NCBI RefSeq assembly: GCF_017815515.1
Contig: NZ_CP072611.1
Coordinates: 3,224,001-3,288,000, forward strand
Direction: 5' to 3'
DNA: 64,000 nt
Origin: Aureimonas populi
Lineage (GTDB): Bacteria > Pseudomonadota > Alphaproteobacteria > Rhizobiales > Rhizobiaceae
Positions 16,651 through 27,377 of this stretch are shown here, in pieces (the stretch's first letter is position 1; each line of letters opens with the position of its first letter). The notes beneath the pieces are model-generated. The model saw only the letters and a program-made list of their open reading frames with translations, ran no database searches and was not told the DNA's origin. Both the position numbers and the translations under genes were made by a program.

Positions 16651-17109
16651 TCAGTCGTGGTCCGGGTGCTGGTACGAGCGCAGATCGCGCAGCGCGGGGT
16701 CCGTTTCCGCGTCCTCCTGCGTCGTCGTGCCCGGCAGGTGGCCCAGTTCGTCGACGAAGGGCAGCTTGGCTTCGAGCCCGTATTGCCTGTCCGGCCATAC
16801 CGCCGAAGGGTCGTCGAACGCGCCATGGGCCAGGGAGAGGCCCGCCGGCGTCTCGTAGGTCAGCGGCGTGCCGCATTCGGGGCAGAAGCCGCGCTCGGCG
16901 AGCGAAGAGGAGCGGAAGCGCTTCGGCTCCGCCTTCGTCCATTCCAGGCGCGCGCCACGGGTGGAGACGAGCGGCGCGTAGAAGGCGCCGAACGCCTTCT
17001 GGCACATGCGGCAATGGCAGATGGAGGCGGAAAGCGCGCCCTCGATTCGGAAGCGCACCGCACCGCATTGGCACCCGCCGGCATAGACGGGCTTGTTGTC
17101 GAGGCTCAT
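16651..17109 (-). CDS. GFA-family (glutathione-dependent formaldehyde-activating-like) protein
   Basis: A 152-residue zinc-binding protein of the GFA/DUF636 fold. Cysteines appear in the family pattern: GGCQCGAVRF, ICHCRMC and a C-terminal CPECGTPLTY, making two zinc sites. The family is named for Paracoccus Gfa, but most members have no proven link to formaldehyde. It follows pip in the same direction with a 54-base gap and may share its transcript. Confidence 0.87.
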   Translation of the reverse strand: MSLDNKPVYAGGCQCGAVRFRIEGALSASICHCRMCQKAFGAFYAPLVSTRGARLEWTKAEPKRFRSSSLAERGFCPECGTPLTYETPAGLSLAHGAFDDPSAVWPDRQYGLEAKLPFVDELGHLPGTTTQEDAETDPALRDLRSYQHPDHD

Positions 17110-17163
17110 GGCGCTTCCCTCCGGCGTTTCGTTCTTCGAAGAATGGGCGAGCGCCCGTTCGGG

Positions 17164-19550
<2,387 letters not shown>

Positions 19551-19879
19551 CGTGGAATGCTCCTGCCGCCTGCGAGCCGTTTGCTAACGGCAATTCCCGA
19601 AATCCACAAACCGGCTCTGTGGCGAAAAGGAAACAGGCCGTCGTGTATCGGTGGGCCGATGAGAACCGCTTCTTGTTGCGTTCATCTTCGCCGCAGGCGC
19701 ACAAGGCCGGCAACCAGGGGTTCTGACAGCTATTAGGCGAATCCTGTCGCCAGGATGAACGGCGTGGACATATTTTCTTAAGTATAAATCCATGGTCTTT
19801 ACCTTAAATCGTCGCCGAACCGCCGCATTCGGCCACCATCTTCTCTTCATCGCACCGCGCATCGACAGGACGCACGAAA
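19551..19879. other. 329-base divergent intergenic region, cysS / 19880 gene
   Basis: It must hold the cysS promoter (leftward) and that of the small gene at 19880 (rightward). Two exact inverted repeats stand out: GCCGTT-TGCT-AACGGC at 19576-19591 and ATCCTG-TCGC-CAGGAT at 19741-19756. A short AT-rich tract (19771-19790) contains TATAAA, but no -35 sits at a proper distance. No RNA gene or open frame with a ribosome site was found. Confidence 0.45.
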
Positions 19880-20065
19880 ATGGCCCCGCACAACATCGCC
19901 TTCCGCTCCAAGAGGGAACGCGAGAAGGAAACCAAGCTTCTGGCCCATTACAAGGCCATCGGCATCGCCTCGATCGCCGCCGCGTGCGCCGCCGTGCGCC
20001 GCCGGACGGAGGTTTCCCGCCCGCTGATGCAGCCGCAGGCCCTCACCTTCCGCCACGCGGACTGA
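19880..20065 (+). CDS. small basic protein, 61 aa, unknown
   Basis: The ATG at 19880 has AGGA about nine bases upstream. The product begins MAPHNIAFRSKREREKETK, followed by a small hydrophobic helix (IGIASIAAACAAV) and a basic tail. It resembles short unnamed alphaproteobacterial proteins, but no function can be given. It may be soluble or weakly membrane-associated. The next gene converges on it 25 bases downstream. Confidence 0.55.
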   Translation: MAPHNIAFRSKREREKETKLLAHYKAIGIASIAAACAAVRRRTEVSRPLMQPQALTFRHAD

Positions 20066-20090
20066 AAGCGCTTCCGGCGGCCGCGCACGG

Positions 20091-20807
20091 CTAGAACGGC
20101 AGGGTTCCCTGTGCGGCGGGCGCGATCTCCTGCGCCCGCTCCCCTTTCTCGACGGCCGGCGCCTGCACCTCGGGGCCCATATTGGCGACCTTGTTGATGG
20201 CCGCCGAAACCGGAACCGCCTCGAAGAACGCCTCCTCGGCCGGGCGCAGCAGGCTTGCCACGCCCGCCGGCCCCACCTCCCGGCAGTCCAGCCAGCGCGG
20301 GAAGTCCGCGCGCCCGATCACCACCGGCATCCGCTCATGGATCGGCCGCAGCGTCTCGTTCGCGCCCGTCGTCAGGATGGCGGCCGTGTCGATCTCGCTG
20401 CCATCGGGCGCCAGAAAAGTCTCCATCAGGCCGGCGAAGGCCAGCGGTCGCCCGTCTGCCGGCCGGACGAAGAAGGGCTGCGAGCGCCCCTTCCCCAACT
20501 TGCGCCATTCATAGAAGCCATCCGCCGGAACCAGACAGCGCCGATAGCGCATCGCGGCGCGGAAGGAGGCCTTCTCGGCCGCCGTTTCCGAACGCGCGTT
20601 GAACATGAGAGGCAGGCTGGACGGGTCCTTGGCGAAAGCCGGGATCAGCCCCCAGCGCGCCAGCATGGCGCGGCGCTCCGCGCCGATGACGATCAGGATC
20701 GGCTGCGTCGGCGCGATATTGTAGCGCGGCGGGAAAGGCTCGACTTCCGTCTCGAACAGCTCTTCCAGCGCCTGCGCCGGGCTCGTCAGCGTGAATCGTC
20801 CGCACAT
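20091..20807 (-). CDS. SOS response-associated peptidase (SRAP/YedK, HMCES family)
   Basis: A 238-residue SRAP protein, which covalently traps abasic sites in single-stranded DNA through its N-terminal cysteine. The catalytic Cys2 is present (MCGRFTLT, methionine removed), with the partner residues Asn30 (RYNIAPTQ), Glu100 (ADGFYEW) and His157 (PIHERMPV). The C-terminal tail is longer and more Glu/Ala-rich than usual. No LexA-type box was recognised upstream. It is divergent from a NUDIX gene. Confidence 0.93.
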   Translation of the reverse strand: MCGRFTLTSPAQALEELFETEVEPFPPRYNIAPTQPILIVIGAERRAMLARWGLIPAFAKDPSSLPLMFNARSETAAEKASFRAAMRYRRCLVPADGFYEWRKLGKGRSQPFFVRPADGRPLAFAGLMETFLAPDGSEIDTAAILTTGANETLRPIHERMPVVIGRADFPRWLDCREVGPAGVASLLRPAEEAFFEAVPVSAAINKVANMGPEVQAPAVEKGERAQEIAPAAQGTLPF

Positions 20808-20878
20808 GGCCTCTGGTTCGGCTGGCCGCGTCCCCGTGTCAAGCTTGCGCCCGCGCGCTCGCCGTGCAGTCTGCCGCG

Positions 20879-21304
20879 ATGAATTCGCCGCGTCCCGTCC
20901 TCGCCGTTTCGGCCTGCCTCTTCCGCGGCGGCGACCTGCTTCTGGTGGAGCGCGGCCGCGCGCCCTTTGCCGGCCTTCTCAGCCTGCCGGGCGGACGGGT
21001 CGAGTTCGGCGAGACGCTGGACGCCGCCATCCTGCGGGAAGTGGCAGAGGAAACCGGCCTTGCGCCGCGCCGCCTCTCCTTCCTGCACCTTCATCAGGCC
21101 ATCGCCCTCGCCGAAGGCTCCCACGCCGTCATTGCCGTCTTCCAGGGCGAGCTTCCGCCCGATGCCGCACCTCGGGCGGGCGACGACGCCGCCTCGCTGC
21201 GCTTCGTCGCCCCCGGTGAGGTCCGCGCTCTGGAGGCGGCGGGGCGCACGACACCGGGGCTGGCGGCCGTGGCCGCGCTGGCCGAGGCCGCGCGGCAACC
21301 ATAA
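20879..21304 (+). CDS. NUDIX hydrolase
   Basis: A 141-residue single-domain NUDIX protein with a complete Nudix box at about residues 39-61 (GRVEFGETLDAAILREVAEE and TGL), so the enzyme should be active on a nucleoside diphosphate derivative. The fold (VLAVSACLFRGGDLLLVERG) is of the ADP-ribose pyrophosphatase/MutT-like kind; the substrate cannot be told. The ATG at 20879 is preferred over an in-frame GTG at 20864. It is divergent from the SRAP gene with a 71-base gap. Confidence 0.9.
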   Translation: MNSPRPVLAVSACLFRGGDLLLVERGRAPFAGLLSLPGGRVEFGETLDAAILREVAEETGLAPRRLSFLHLHQAIALAEGSHAVIAVFQGELPPDAAPRAGDDAASLRFVAPGEVRALEAAGRTTPGLAAVAALAEAARQP

Positions 21305-21352
21305 AGCGCAACTTGCCTTGAAATGACGGCATGCAGGCGTCAGAGTCACACC

Positions 21353-21802
21353 ATGCTCCTGCCTCGCCGCCCTACGCTTCTACCGGTCCTCTTCGCCGGC
21401 CTTCTGGCCACCGCCCTGCCCGCGCACGCGCAGGCGCCCGCGGAGGCGCCGGTGGCCGAGGAGGGCGAGGCGGCCGCCACCTCGCCCACGCGCCCCTCCG
21501 GCGCGGCTTTCATGCAGCCTCTCGGCCGGTTGTCCAGCATTCTGGGCTCCATGCACTTCCTGCGCCGGCTGTGCGAGGAGGAGGACGCGGATCTGTGGCG
21601 CGACAAGATGAACGAGTTGATCGCGGCGCAAAATCCCAACGAGGCGGACCGACGCATCCTGATCTCGCGGTTCAACGGCGGCTATCGTGCCTTCGAATCG
21701 ACTTACCGCAGTTGTACGCCTGCGGCGAACGTCGCGATTCGCCGCTATCTCGACGAAGGCGAGCAGCTCTCGCGCGATATTGCCGCAAGGTACGGGAATT
21801 AA
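21353..21802 (+). CDS. TIGR02301-family exported protein
   Basis: A 149-residue protein with a signal peptide (RPTLLPVLFAGLLATALPAHA, cleavage near residue 28), a short Ala/Glu-rich linker and a conserved domain containing LGSMHFLRRLCEEED and FESTYRSCTPAA. The two separated cysteines are the mark of the alphaproteobacterial TIGR02301 family and probably form a periplasmic disulfide. Function is unknown. The ATG at 21353 is chosen because it puts the signal peptide at the N-terminus; an ATG at 21323 is in frame. Confidence 0.8.
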   Translation: MLLPRRPTLLPVLFAGLLATALPAHAQAPAEAPVAEEGEAAATSPTRPSGAAFMQPLGRLSSILGSMHFLRRLCEEEDADLWRDKMNELIAAQNPNEADRRILISRFNGGYRAFESTYRSCTPAANVAIRRYLDEGEQLSRDIAARYGN

Positions 21803-21906
21803 GATTTCGTTAAGGTTGCGCCGCGCTCCCCCGCGCGAACAGGCCTGCGACGTGCTAAACATTTAACGGGCCGTGAATCGCGACGGCTCAATTGGAGGTT
21901 TCGCGA

Positions 21907-22167
21907 ATGATCGACATGCAGGGCACAGAGCTCGACGAGATGATCGCCGCCGAGAAGAAGCAGGTGGCGTTCGAGTATCACAGCGAAGCCTGGGCCGATG
22001 GATTCTCGGACGGCATCGAGGCCGAGATTCTGGCCGAGACCGCCATTTCGACGGCCTTGACCGAGCTTGTGCGCCGGCATGGCGAGGACGAGGTTCTGCA
22101 GCTTCTCGACCAGCTTCGCCAGCGCATCGTCGCGGGCGAATTCATCGCCGACAGAACCCTCCAGTAG
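21907..22167 (+). CDS. small acidic protein, 86 aa, unknown
   Basis: The ATG at 21907 has TTGGAGG ten bases upstream, a strong site. The product (MIDMQGTELDEMIAAEKKQ) is a soluble acidic helical protein with no cysteine or signal. The C-terminal half has heptad-like Leu spacing (VLQLLDQLRQRI), suggesting a dimer. No family is recognised. It lies between two exported proteins and may be co-transcribed with the next gene, 30 bases on. Confidence 0.65.
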   Translation: MIDMQGTELDEMIAAEKKQVAFEYHSEAWADGFSDGIEAEILAETAISTALTELVRRHGEDEVLQLLDQLRQRIVAGEFIADRTLQ

Positions 22168-22197
22168 CCCCGGCCCGAAATCCGCATTCGAGGCGTG

Positions 22198-22905
22198 ATG
22201 AGACTCATCCGCACCGCTTCCCTGTCCGCGATCACCGCCGTGGCGCACCTGTCGCCAGCGGCGGTTCCGTCCGTTCTGGCCTTCTCCCAGATATCCGGCG
22301 AGAACGGCGGCACCCGCAGCCTGGACGGCATTCTCTCCGTCCCCCTGCCGCCCCTCCCCGGCGAGGAGAGCCCGGCCGAACCGGACGTAGCTCCCGGCGA
22401 GCCGGACTCCGCGGAGGCGGCCGCGCCCGATACCGCGCCGCTTCCCGTCCGCTACGGCGACGAGGGCTTGAGCGCGCCCGCGCGCGATCTTCGCCAGCGT
22501 CTGATCGAGATCGCGCGGGCGGGCGAGATCGAGGCGCTGCGCCCCTATCTGGAGACCGGCTCCCGGCCGACCGCCTTGTCCGTGGTGCCGGTGGACGAGG
22601 ACCCCGTCGCCTTCCTCAAGCGGGCGTCCGGCGATGGCGAGGGCGTCGAAATCCTGGCGATCCTTCTGGAAGTGCTGCTCTCGGGCCATGTGCGAATGGA
22701 CCCCGGGGGCGAGAACGAGATCTATGTCTGGCCCTATTTCACGCAGGTTCCGCTGGAGGAGCTGACGAACCCGCAGCTCGTGGAGCTGTTCGAGATCGTT
22801 ACCGCCGGCGACTACCAGAACATGGTGGCCAACGGCGCCTATGATTTCTACCGCGTCGGCATCTCGCCGGAGGGCCGCCTGGAATTCTTCCTCGCCGGAG
22901 ACTGA
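22198..22905 (+). CDS. hypothetical exported protein, 235 aa
   Basis: Adjacent GTG and ATG codons at 22195 and 22198 are both possible starts. The N-terminus looks like a signal sequence (SLSAITAVAHLSPAAVPSVLA), followed by a Pro/Glu/Ala-rich linker (residues about 45-85). The folded C-terminal domain has YVWPYFTQVPLEELTNPQLV and GDYQNMVANGAYDFYRVGIS. This looks like a periplasmic protein conserved in Rhizobiales, but no name or function is known. It converges on the dihydroorotase-like gene, with a GC-only hairpin over the junction (22923-22951). Confidence 0.7.
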   Translation: MRLIRTASLSAITAVAHLSPAAVPSVLAFSQISGENGGTRSLDGILSVPLPPLPGEESPAEPDVAPGEPDSAEAAAPDTAPLPVRYGDEGLSAPARDLRQRLIEIARAGEIEALRPYLETGSRPTALSVVPVDEDPVAFLKRASGDGEGVEILAILLEVLLSGHVRMDPGGENEIYVWPYFTQVPLEELTNPQLVELFEIVTAGDYQNMVANGAYDFYRVGISPEGRLEFFLAGD

Positions 22906-22935
22906 GAGCGCCCGTGAGGGGCGGCCCCGGGCGCG

Positions 22936-24273
22936 CTAAACGCGCCGGGCCCCCGTCTCCGCGAAGCGCGCCGGCTCGCCCGTCGCGGTCTCCACCAACT
23001 CGCCCTCCCACATCGCCTTGCGGCCACGGATGAAGGTGCCCACCGGCCACCCGGTCACCGGCTTGCCGTCATACGGCGTCCATTGCGACTTGGAGCCGAT
23101 CCAGCCGTCGCGGATGGTCTCGCGGCGCTTCAAATCCACCACCGTGAAGTCGGCATCGTAGCCGGGCGCGATCCGCCCCTTGCCGGCCAGGCCGAAAAGG
23201 CGCTGCGGGCCGGCCGAGGTCAGATCCACCAAGCGCGCCAGGGAAAGGCGGCCGTTCGCCACATGGTCGAGCATGATCGGCACGAGCGTCTGCACGCCCG
23301 TCATGCCGGAGGGCGAGGCCGGATAGGGCTTGGCCTTCTCCTCCAGCGTATGGGGGGCGTGGTCGGAGCCGAGCACGTCCACCACGCCTTCGGCAAGGCC
23401 GCGCCACAGGCCCTCGCGATGGCGCGCCTCGCGCACCGGCGGGTTCATCTGGAGCTTGGTGCCGAGCCGCGCATAGTCCGAGGCGTCCATGGTCAGGTGA
23501 TGGGGCGTCGCCTCGCATGTCACGAGGTCCTTGTGGCCGGCGAGGAAGGCGATCTCCTCGGCCGTCGAGATATGCAGGACATGGATGCGCGCGCCGGTCT
23601 CCTCCGCGATGCGCACCAGGCGCTGCGTGCAGCGCAGCGCCGCCACCTCGTCGCGCCACACGGGATGCGAGGCGGGGTCGCCCTCGATCCGCTCGCCCAG
23701 GCGCTCGCGCAGGCGGAACTCGTCCTCGGAGTGGAAGGCCGCGCGCCGGCGGGTGCGCCTCAGGATCTCGCGCACGCCCTCGTCGTCCTCGACCAGCAGC
23801 GAGCCGGTGGAGGAGCCCATGAACACCTTGATGCCGGCCGCGCCGGGCAGGCGTTCCAGCTCCGCGACATCAGCCGCGTTCTCCCGCGTGCCGCCCACCC
23901 AGAAGGCGAAGTCGCAATGCATCCGGTGGCGCCCGCGCGCCAGCTTGTCGGCCAGCGCCGCCTCGCTGGTGGTCAGCGGGTCGGTGTTCGGCATCTCGAA
24001 CACGGTGGTCACGCCGCCCAGCACCGCCGCGCGGGAGCCCGATTCGAGGTCCTCCTTGTGCGTCGGCCCCGGCTCGCGGAAATGCACCTGGCTGTCGATC
24101 ACGCCGGGCAGGATGTGCAGGCCCGTGCAGTCCACGACTTCGCCCGCGCTGCCCGCCCCGATCTCGCCGATATGCACGATGCGCCCGCCCGCGATGCCGA
24201 TGTCGCGAAGACCCGCCCCGTCCTGGTTGACGACCGTTCCGCCTCTCAGGACGCGCTCGAATGTCTGTGCCAT
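22936..24273 (-). CDS. pyrC: dihydroorotase-like amidohydrolase (class I)
   Basis: A 445-residue cyclic amidohydrolase of the class I dihydroorotase/hydantoinase type, the Rhizobiales form annotated as dihydroorotase in pyrimidine synthesis. It has the metal-site regions DSQVHFREPG (residues 60-69), GIKVFMG with Lys149 as possible bridging residue, FHSEDE, HVLHIST, and ATPHHLT followed by SDHAPH. The first histidine of the usual HxH metal pair is replaced by Gln62, a change found in close relatives as far as remembered. The ATG at 24273 has AAGGGG six bases upstream; a long open extension to 24627 is only a mirror of ygfZ. Confidence 0.85.
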   Translation of the reverse strand: MAQTFERVLRGGTVVNQDGAGLRDIGIAGGRIVHIGEIGAGSAGEVVDCTGLHILPGVIDSQVHFREPGPTHKEDLESGSRAAVLGGVTTVFEMPNTDPLTTSEAALADKLARGRHRMHCDFAFWVGGTRENAADVAELERLPGAAGIKVFMGSSTGSLLVEDDEGVREILRRTRRRAAFHSEDEFRLRERLGERIEGDPASHPVWRDEVAALRCTQRLVRIAEETGARIHVLHISTAEEIAFLAGHKDLVTCEATPHHLTMDASDYARLGTKLQMNPPVREARHREGLWRGLAEGVVDVLGSDHAPHTLEEKAKPYPASPSGMTGVQTLVPIMLDHVANGRLSLARLVDLTSAGPQRLFGLAGKGRIAPGYDADFTVVDLKRRETIRDGWIGSKSQWTPYDGKPVTGWPVGTFIRGRKAMWEGELVETATGEPARFAETGARRV

Positions 24274-24385
24274 GCCGATCCCCTTCCGCTGGGGTGGCGA
24301 TAAGGCGGTGCGGTTGCGGGAGCAAGCCCGCGCGCGCATATCTCTGCCCAAGGACATGCACAAACGAATCCGAAGGTCGCACCCG

Positions 24386-25216
24386 ATGCCCTCCGCCCCC
24401 TTGCCCGACCGCGCGATCCTCACCGTCACCGGCGAGGATGCCGGGCACTTCCTGCAGAACCTGATCACCGCCGATCTCGACATGCTCGGCGAGGGCGAGG
24501 CGCGCCCGGCCGCGCTCCTCACCCCGCAGGGCAAGATCCTGTTCGATTTCCTCGTCAGCCGCATCGAGGGCGGCTTCCGGCTCGATGTAGCCGGCGTGGC
24601 GCGCGCCGATCTTCTGAAGCGTCTCACCCTCTACAAGCTGCGCTCCAAGGTGGCGCTGGCGCCCGGCGAGGAGGCGGTGGGCGTTTCATGGGAGGAGGCG
24701 GGCGAGGACGGCCTCGTCGACAGGCGCTTCACGCAGGGCAATGTGCGCCGGCACTATGGCGAGCCGCTGGCCGGCGACGCGCAGGATTTCCATGCCCTGC
24801 GCATCGCGGCCGGTATCATGGAGGCGGAGGCCGACTTCCCCGCCTCCGACGTCTTTCCCCATGACGTGCTTCTGGACCAGAACGACGGGGTCTCCTTCAG
24901 GAAGGGCTGCTACGTGGGCCAGGAGGTCGTCTCGCGCATGCAGCATCGCGGCACGGCGCGCCGGCGCGTGATGGTGCTGCGGGCCGAGAGCCACATCACG
25001 CCCGGCGCCAATGTGGAAGTTGGCGGGCGTACCGTGGGCACGGTGCTGGCCGCCGCCGGCACCGTGGCGGCCGCGCTGGTGCGGATCGACAAGGTGGCCG
25101 GCGCGCTGCGGGCCGGCGAGGAGCTGGTGGTGGACGGCGTGCCGGCACAGGCCGAGATTCCCGAATGGGCCGGCTACGCCCTGCCGGAGGAGGCCCCGGC
25201 CGGGGACGCCTCGTGA
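24386..25216 (+). CDS. ygfZ: folate-binding protein YgfZ (iron-sulfur assembly helper)
   Basis: YgfZ-like protein of the GcvT/CAF17 fold, 276 residues, which uses tetrahydrofolate to help maintain iron-sulfur enzymes. It starts MPSAPLPDRAILTVTGEDAG and has FLQNLITAD, TPQGKILFDFLV and the signature KGCYVGQEVVSRMQHRG with the functional Cys in K-x-C-Y-x-G-Q-E. The ATG at 24386 has GAAGG nine bases upstream; an in-frame ATG at 24356 would add ten residues. Its stop overlaps the HD gene (GTGA), so the two are coupled. Confidence 0.92.
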   Translation: MPSAPLPDRAILTVTGEDAGHFLQNLITADLDMLGEGEARPAALLTPQGKILFDFLVSRIEGGFRLDVAGVARADLLKRLTLYKLRSKVALAPGEEAVGVSWEEAGEDGLVDRRFTQGNVRRHYGEPLAGDAQDFHALRIAAGIMEAEADFPASDVFPHDVLLDQNDGVSFRKGCYVGQEVVSRMQHRGTARRRVMVLRAESHITPGANVEVGGRTVGTVLAAAGTVAAALVRIDKVAGALRAGEELVVDGVPAQAEIPEWAGYALPEEAPAGDAS

Positions 25217-25818
25217 GCCGCGCCCTGAAGGCGAAGACCTCCCGCGTCTGGCAGCGGATGCTGTCCGGCCGCCGGCTGGACCTCATCGATCCCTCGCCGC
25301 TCGACATCGAGATCGAGGACATCGCCCACGGGCTGGCGCGTGTCGCGCGCTGGAACGGCCAGACCAAGGGCGACCACGCCTTCTCCGTGGCGCAGCACTC
25401 GCTGATCGTGGAGCGGATCGTGGCGCAGGAGGAGCCGGACCCGCGCTGCCGCCTCGCCGCGCTTCTGCATGACGGGCCGGAATATGTGATCGGCGACATG
25501 ATCTCGCCATTCAAGAGCGTGCTGGGCGAGCATTACAAGAGCGTGGAGAAGCGGCTCCAGCGCGCCATCCATCTGCGCTTCGGCCTCAGCCCCGACCTGC
25601 CGGCCGCGCTGGAAAGGCGCATCAAGAAGGCCGACCGCCTTTCCGCCTACTACGAGGCGGTGCTTCTGGCCGGCTTCTCGGCCGCCGAGGCGGCCTCGTT
25701 CTTCGGCCCGGCCAACGGCATGGAACCACAGGATTTCGCTCCGCTGGCTGCAAGCCGCGCGCAGGAGGCCTATCTCAGCCGCTTTCAGGAGATCGACGCC
25801 CTCCTGCATCCGCGCTGA
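25213..25818 (+). CDS. HD-domain phosphohydrolase (YfbR-like)
   Basis: A 201-residue protein of the COG1896 type, related to the 5'-deoxynucleotidase YfbR. Metal ligands are visible at His62 (VAQHSLIV) and in the HD pair His86-Asp87 (LLHDGPEYVIGDMISP), where YxxGDxxxP is the family signature. The substrate is probably a nucleotide but cannot be set from sequence. The GTG start at 25213 overlaps the ygfZ stop, which fixes it. The next gene, a phosphatase, starts 45 bases after its stop. Confidence 0.88.
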   Translation: MSRALKAKTSRVWQRMLSGRRLDLIDPSPLDIEIEDIAHGLARVARWNGQTKGDHAFSVAQHSLIVERIVAQEEPDPRCRLAALLHDGPEYVIGDMISPFKSVLGEHYKSVEKRLQRAIHLRFGLSPDLPAALERRIKKADRLSAYYEAVLLAGFSAAEAASFFGPANGMEPQDFAPLAASRAQEAYLSRFQEIDALLHPR

Positions 25819-25863
25819 AGCGGCAGGCTGCGCCCTCTCCTTCACAAAGGCCATCAAGCTTCC

Positions 25864-26379
25864 ATGACCTATCTCGTCGTCTCCTCCCTCGCCGCCCTGT
25901 CCGATACCGTGGCAGAGCATGGCGCGCTCGATGTCGTAACCCTCATCAACGAGGGCACCGCCGTGGAGCGGCCCTCCAGCATCCGGCCCGAGCGCCACCT
26001 GTTCCTGGGCATGAACGACATAGCCGAGCCCATCGACGGCATGACCCATCCGGGCGAGGACCATCTCGACCGGCTGCTGGCGTTCGGCCATCGCTGGGAC
26101 CGGCGCGCGCCGCTGGCGGTCCATTGCTGGGCGGGCATCTCCCGCTCTACCGCCGCGGCCTATGTGCTGGCCCTGTCGATCAATCCCGAGCTGGACGAGG
26201 AAGCGCTGGCCCGCGAGCTGCGCGCCCGCGCGCCCTCGGCCACGCCCAATCCGCTGATCGTCGCCCTGGCCGATTTCCGGCTGGGCCGGGGCGGGCGCAT
26301 GGTGGAGGCGATCCGCCGCATCGGGCGGGGCGAGAACGCCTTCACCGGCACGCCCTTCGTCCTGCCGCTGGCGCTGTGA
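25864..26379 (+). CDS. tyrosine/dual-specificity phosphatase-like protein
   Basis: A 171-residue cysteine phosphatase fold with the P loop HCWAGISRS, giving catalytic Cys88 and Arg94 in the order C-x5-R. Asp52 in GMNDIAEP is a possible general acid. Proteins of this type are common in Rhizobiales without known targets. It is coupled to the NAD regulator downstream (GTGA overlap), so the phosphatase may be linked to that regulator or simply to the same transcript. Confidence 0.82.
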   Translation: MTYLVVSSLAALSDTVAEHGALDVVTLINEGTAVERPSSIRPERHLFLGMNDIAEPIDGMTHPGEDHLDRLLAFGHRWDRRAPLAVHCWAGISRSTAAAYVLALSINPELDEEALARELRARAPSATPNPLIVALADFRLGRGGRMVEAIRRIGRGENAFTGTPFVLPLAL

Positions 26380-27341
26380 GCCTCGGCGCGCAGGCGGTCG
26401 AGGTCGGGCTGAACGCGGCCATCGTCTCGGTCGCGGGCGCGGCGCCCCGCATCCTCATCGCCCCCAAGGGGGACGGCGGGGAGGACGGCCTGCCCTTCGG
26501 CCCCTTCGACCCGCTCAACCACCGCACCTTCGAAACGGGCCTGCGCTCCTGGGTCGGGGAGCAGACCGGCCTGTCTCTGGGCTATGTCGAGCAGCTTTAC
26601 ACCTTCGGGGACCGGGGCCGGCACCGCATGGCGGGCGACCGGGGGCCGCATGTCGTCTCGGTGGGCTATCTGGCGCTCACCCGGCCGGACGCGCAGGAGG
26701 ACGAGGCCTTCGCCGCCACCGGCGCGCGCTGGCAGCCCTTCTACCGCTACCTGCCATGGGAGGACTGGCGCGAGGGACGCCCGCCGATGATCGACGAGTT
26801 GATCGTGCCGGCGCTCGCCGCCTTCTCCCCCTCGCCGGCCTCGGGCCCGTCGCGCCCGGGCGCGTGGACGGATCGCCTCTCCGTCGCCTTCGGGCAGGAC
26901 GGCGTCGGCTGGGACGAGGAGCGGGCGCTCGACCGCTACGAGATGCTCTACGAGGCGGGCCTCGTGGAAGAGGCGGCGCGCGACGGCCGGGCGGCGGGCG
27001 CGGGATGCGACAGGCTGGGCACGCCCATGCGCTTCGACCATCGCCGCATTCTGGCGACCGCCATCGCCCGCCTGCGCGCCAAGCTGAAATACCGCCCGGT
27101 CATCTTCGAGCTCCTGCCCGCCGAGTTCACCTTGAGCGAATTGCAGAAGGCGGCCGAAGCCATCGCCGGCCGGCCCGTGCACAAGCAGAACTTCCGCCGT
27201 TTCGTGGAGAACACCGGCCTGGTGGAGCCCACCGGCGGGGTCAGCGCCGCCACCGGCGGCCGCCCCGCCGCGCTCTTCCGCTTCCGCCCGGAAGTCACAC
27301 GCGAGCGCCCCTCGCCCGGCATCCGCTTCGGGCGGGCGTGA
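26376..27341 (+). CDS. NUDIX-related NAD regulator with winged helix (NrtR/NadQ type)
   Basis: A 321-residue protein made of an N-terminal NUDIX-like domain and a C-terminal winged helix. The Nudix box is degenerate (RSWVGEQTGL, residues 57-66, in place of RExxEExGx), so it should sense rather than hydrolyse a nucleotide. The C-terminal FDHRRILATAIARLRAKLKY, LLPAEFTLSELQKAAEAI and NFRRFVENTGLVEP are typical of NrtR-like NAD regulators; the alphaproteobacterial branch has been called NadQ (COG4111). It converges on nadC with 36 bases between. A palindromic operator candidate precedes nadA. The GTG start overlaps the phosphatase stop. Confidence 0.82.
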   Translation: MSLGAQAVEVGLNAAIVSVAGAAPRILIAPKGDGGEDGLPFGPFDPLNHRTFETGLRSWVGEQTGLSLGYVEQLYTFGDRGRHRMAGDRGPHVVSVGYLALTRPDAQEDEAFAATGARWQPFYRYLPWEDWREGRPPMIDELIVPALAAFSPSPASGPSRPGAWTDRLSVAFGQDGVGWDEERALDRYEMLYEAGLVEEAARDGRAAGAGCDRLGTPMRFDHRRILATAIARLRAKLKYRPVIFELLPAEFTLSELQKAAEAIAGRPVHKQNFRRFVENTGLVEPTGGVSAATGGRPAALFRFRPEVTRERPSPGIRFGRA

Positions 27342-27377
27342 GGAGGAGTGTCGAGGTCCCTGCCGGGACCGACCCGC

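Noticed and set aside
19771..19790. Promoter with TATAAA before the 19880 gene
   Set aside because: The nearest -35-like hexamer (TGGACA) is only 12 bases away, too close for a sigma-70 promoter.
22923..22951. Terminator between the 22198 gene and the dihydroorotase-like gene
   Set aside because: The hairpin is GC-only, contains the stop codon of the minus-strand gene and has no T run on either strand.
26376..27341. Active NUDIX hydrolase
   Set aside because: The Nudix box lacks the key Glu residues (RSWVGEQTGL) and a winged helix follows, so a sensor/regulator is more likely.
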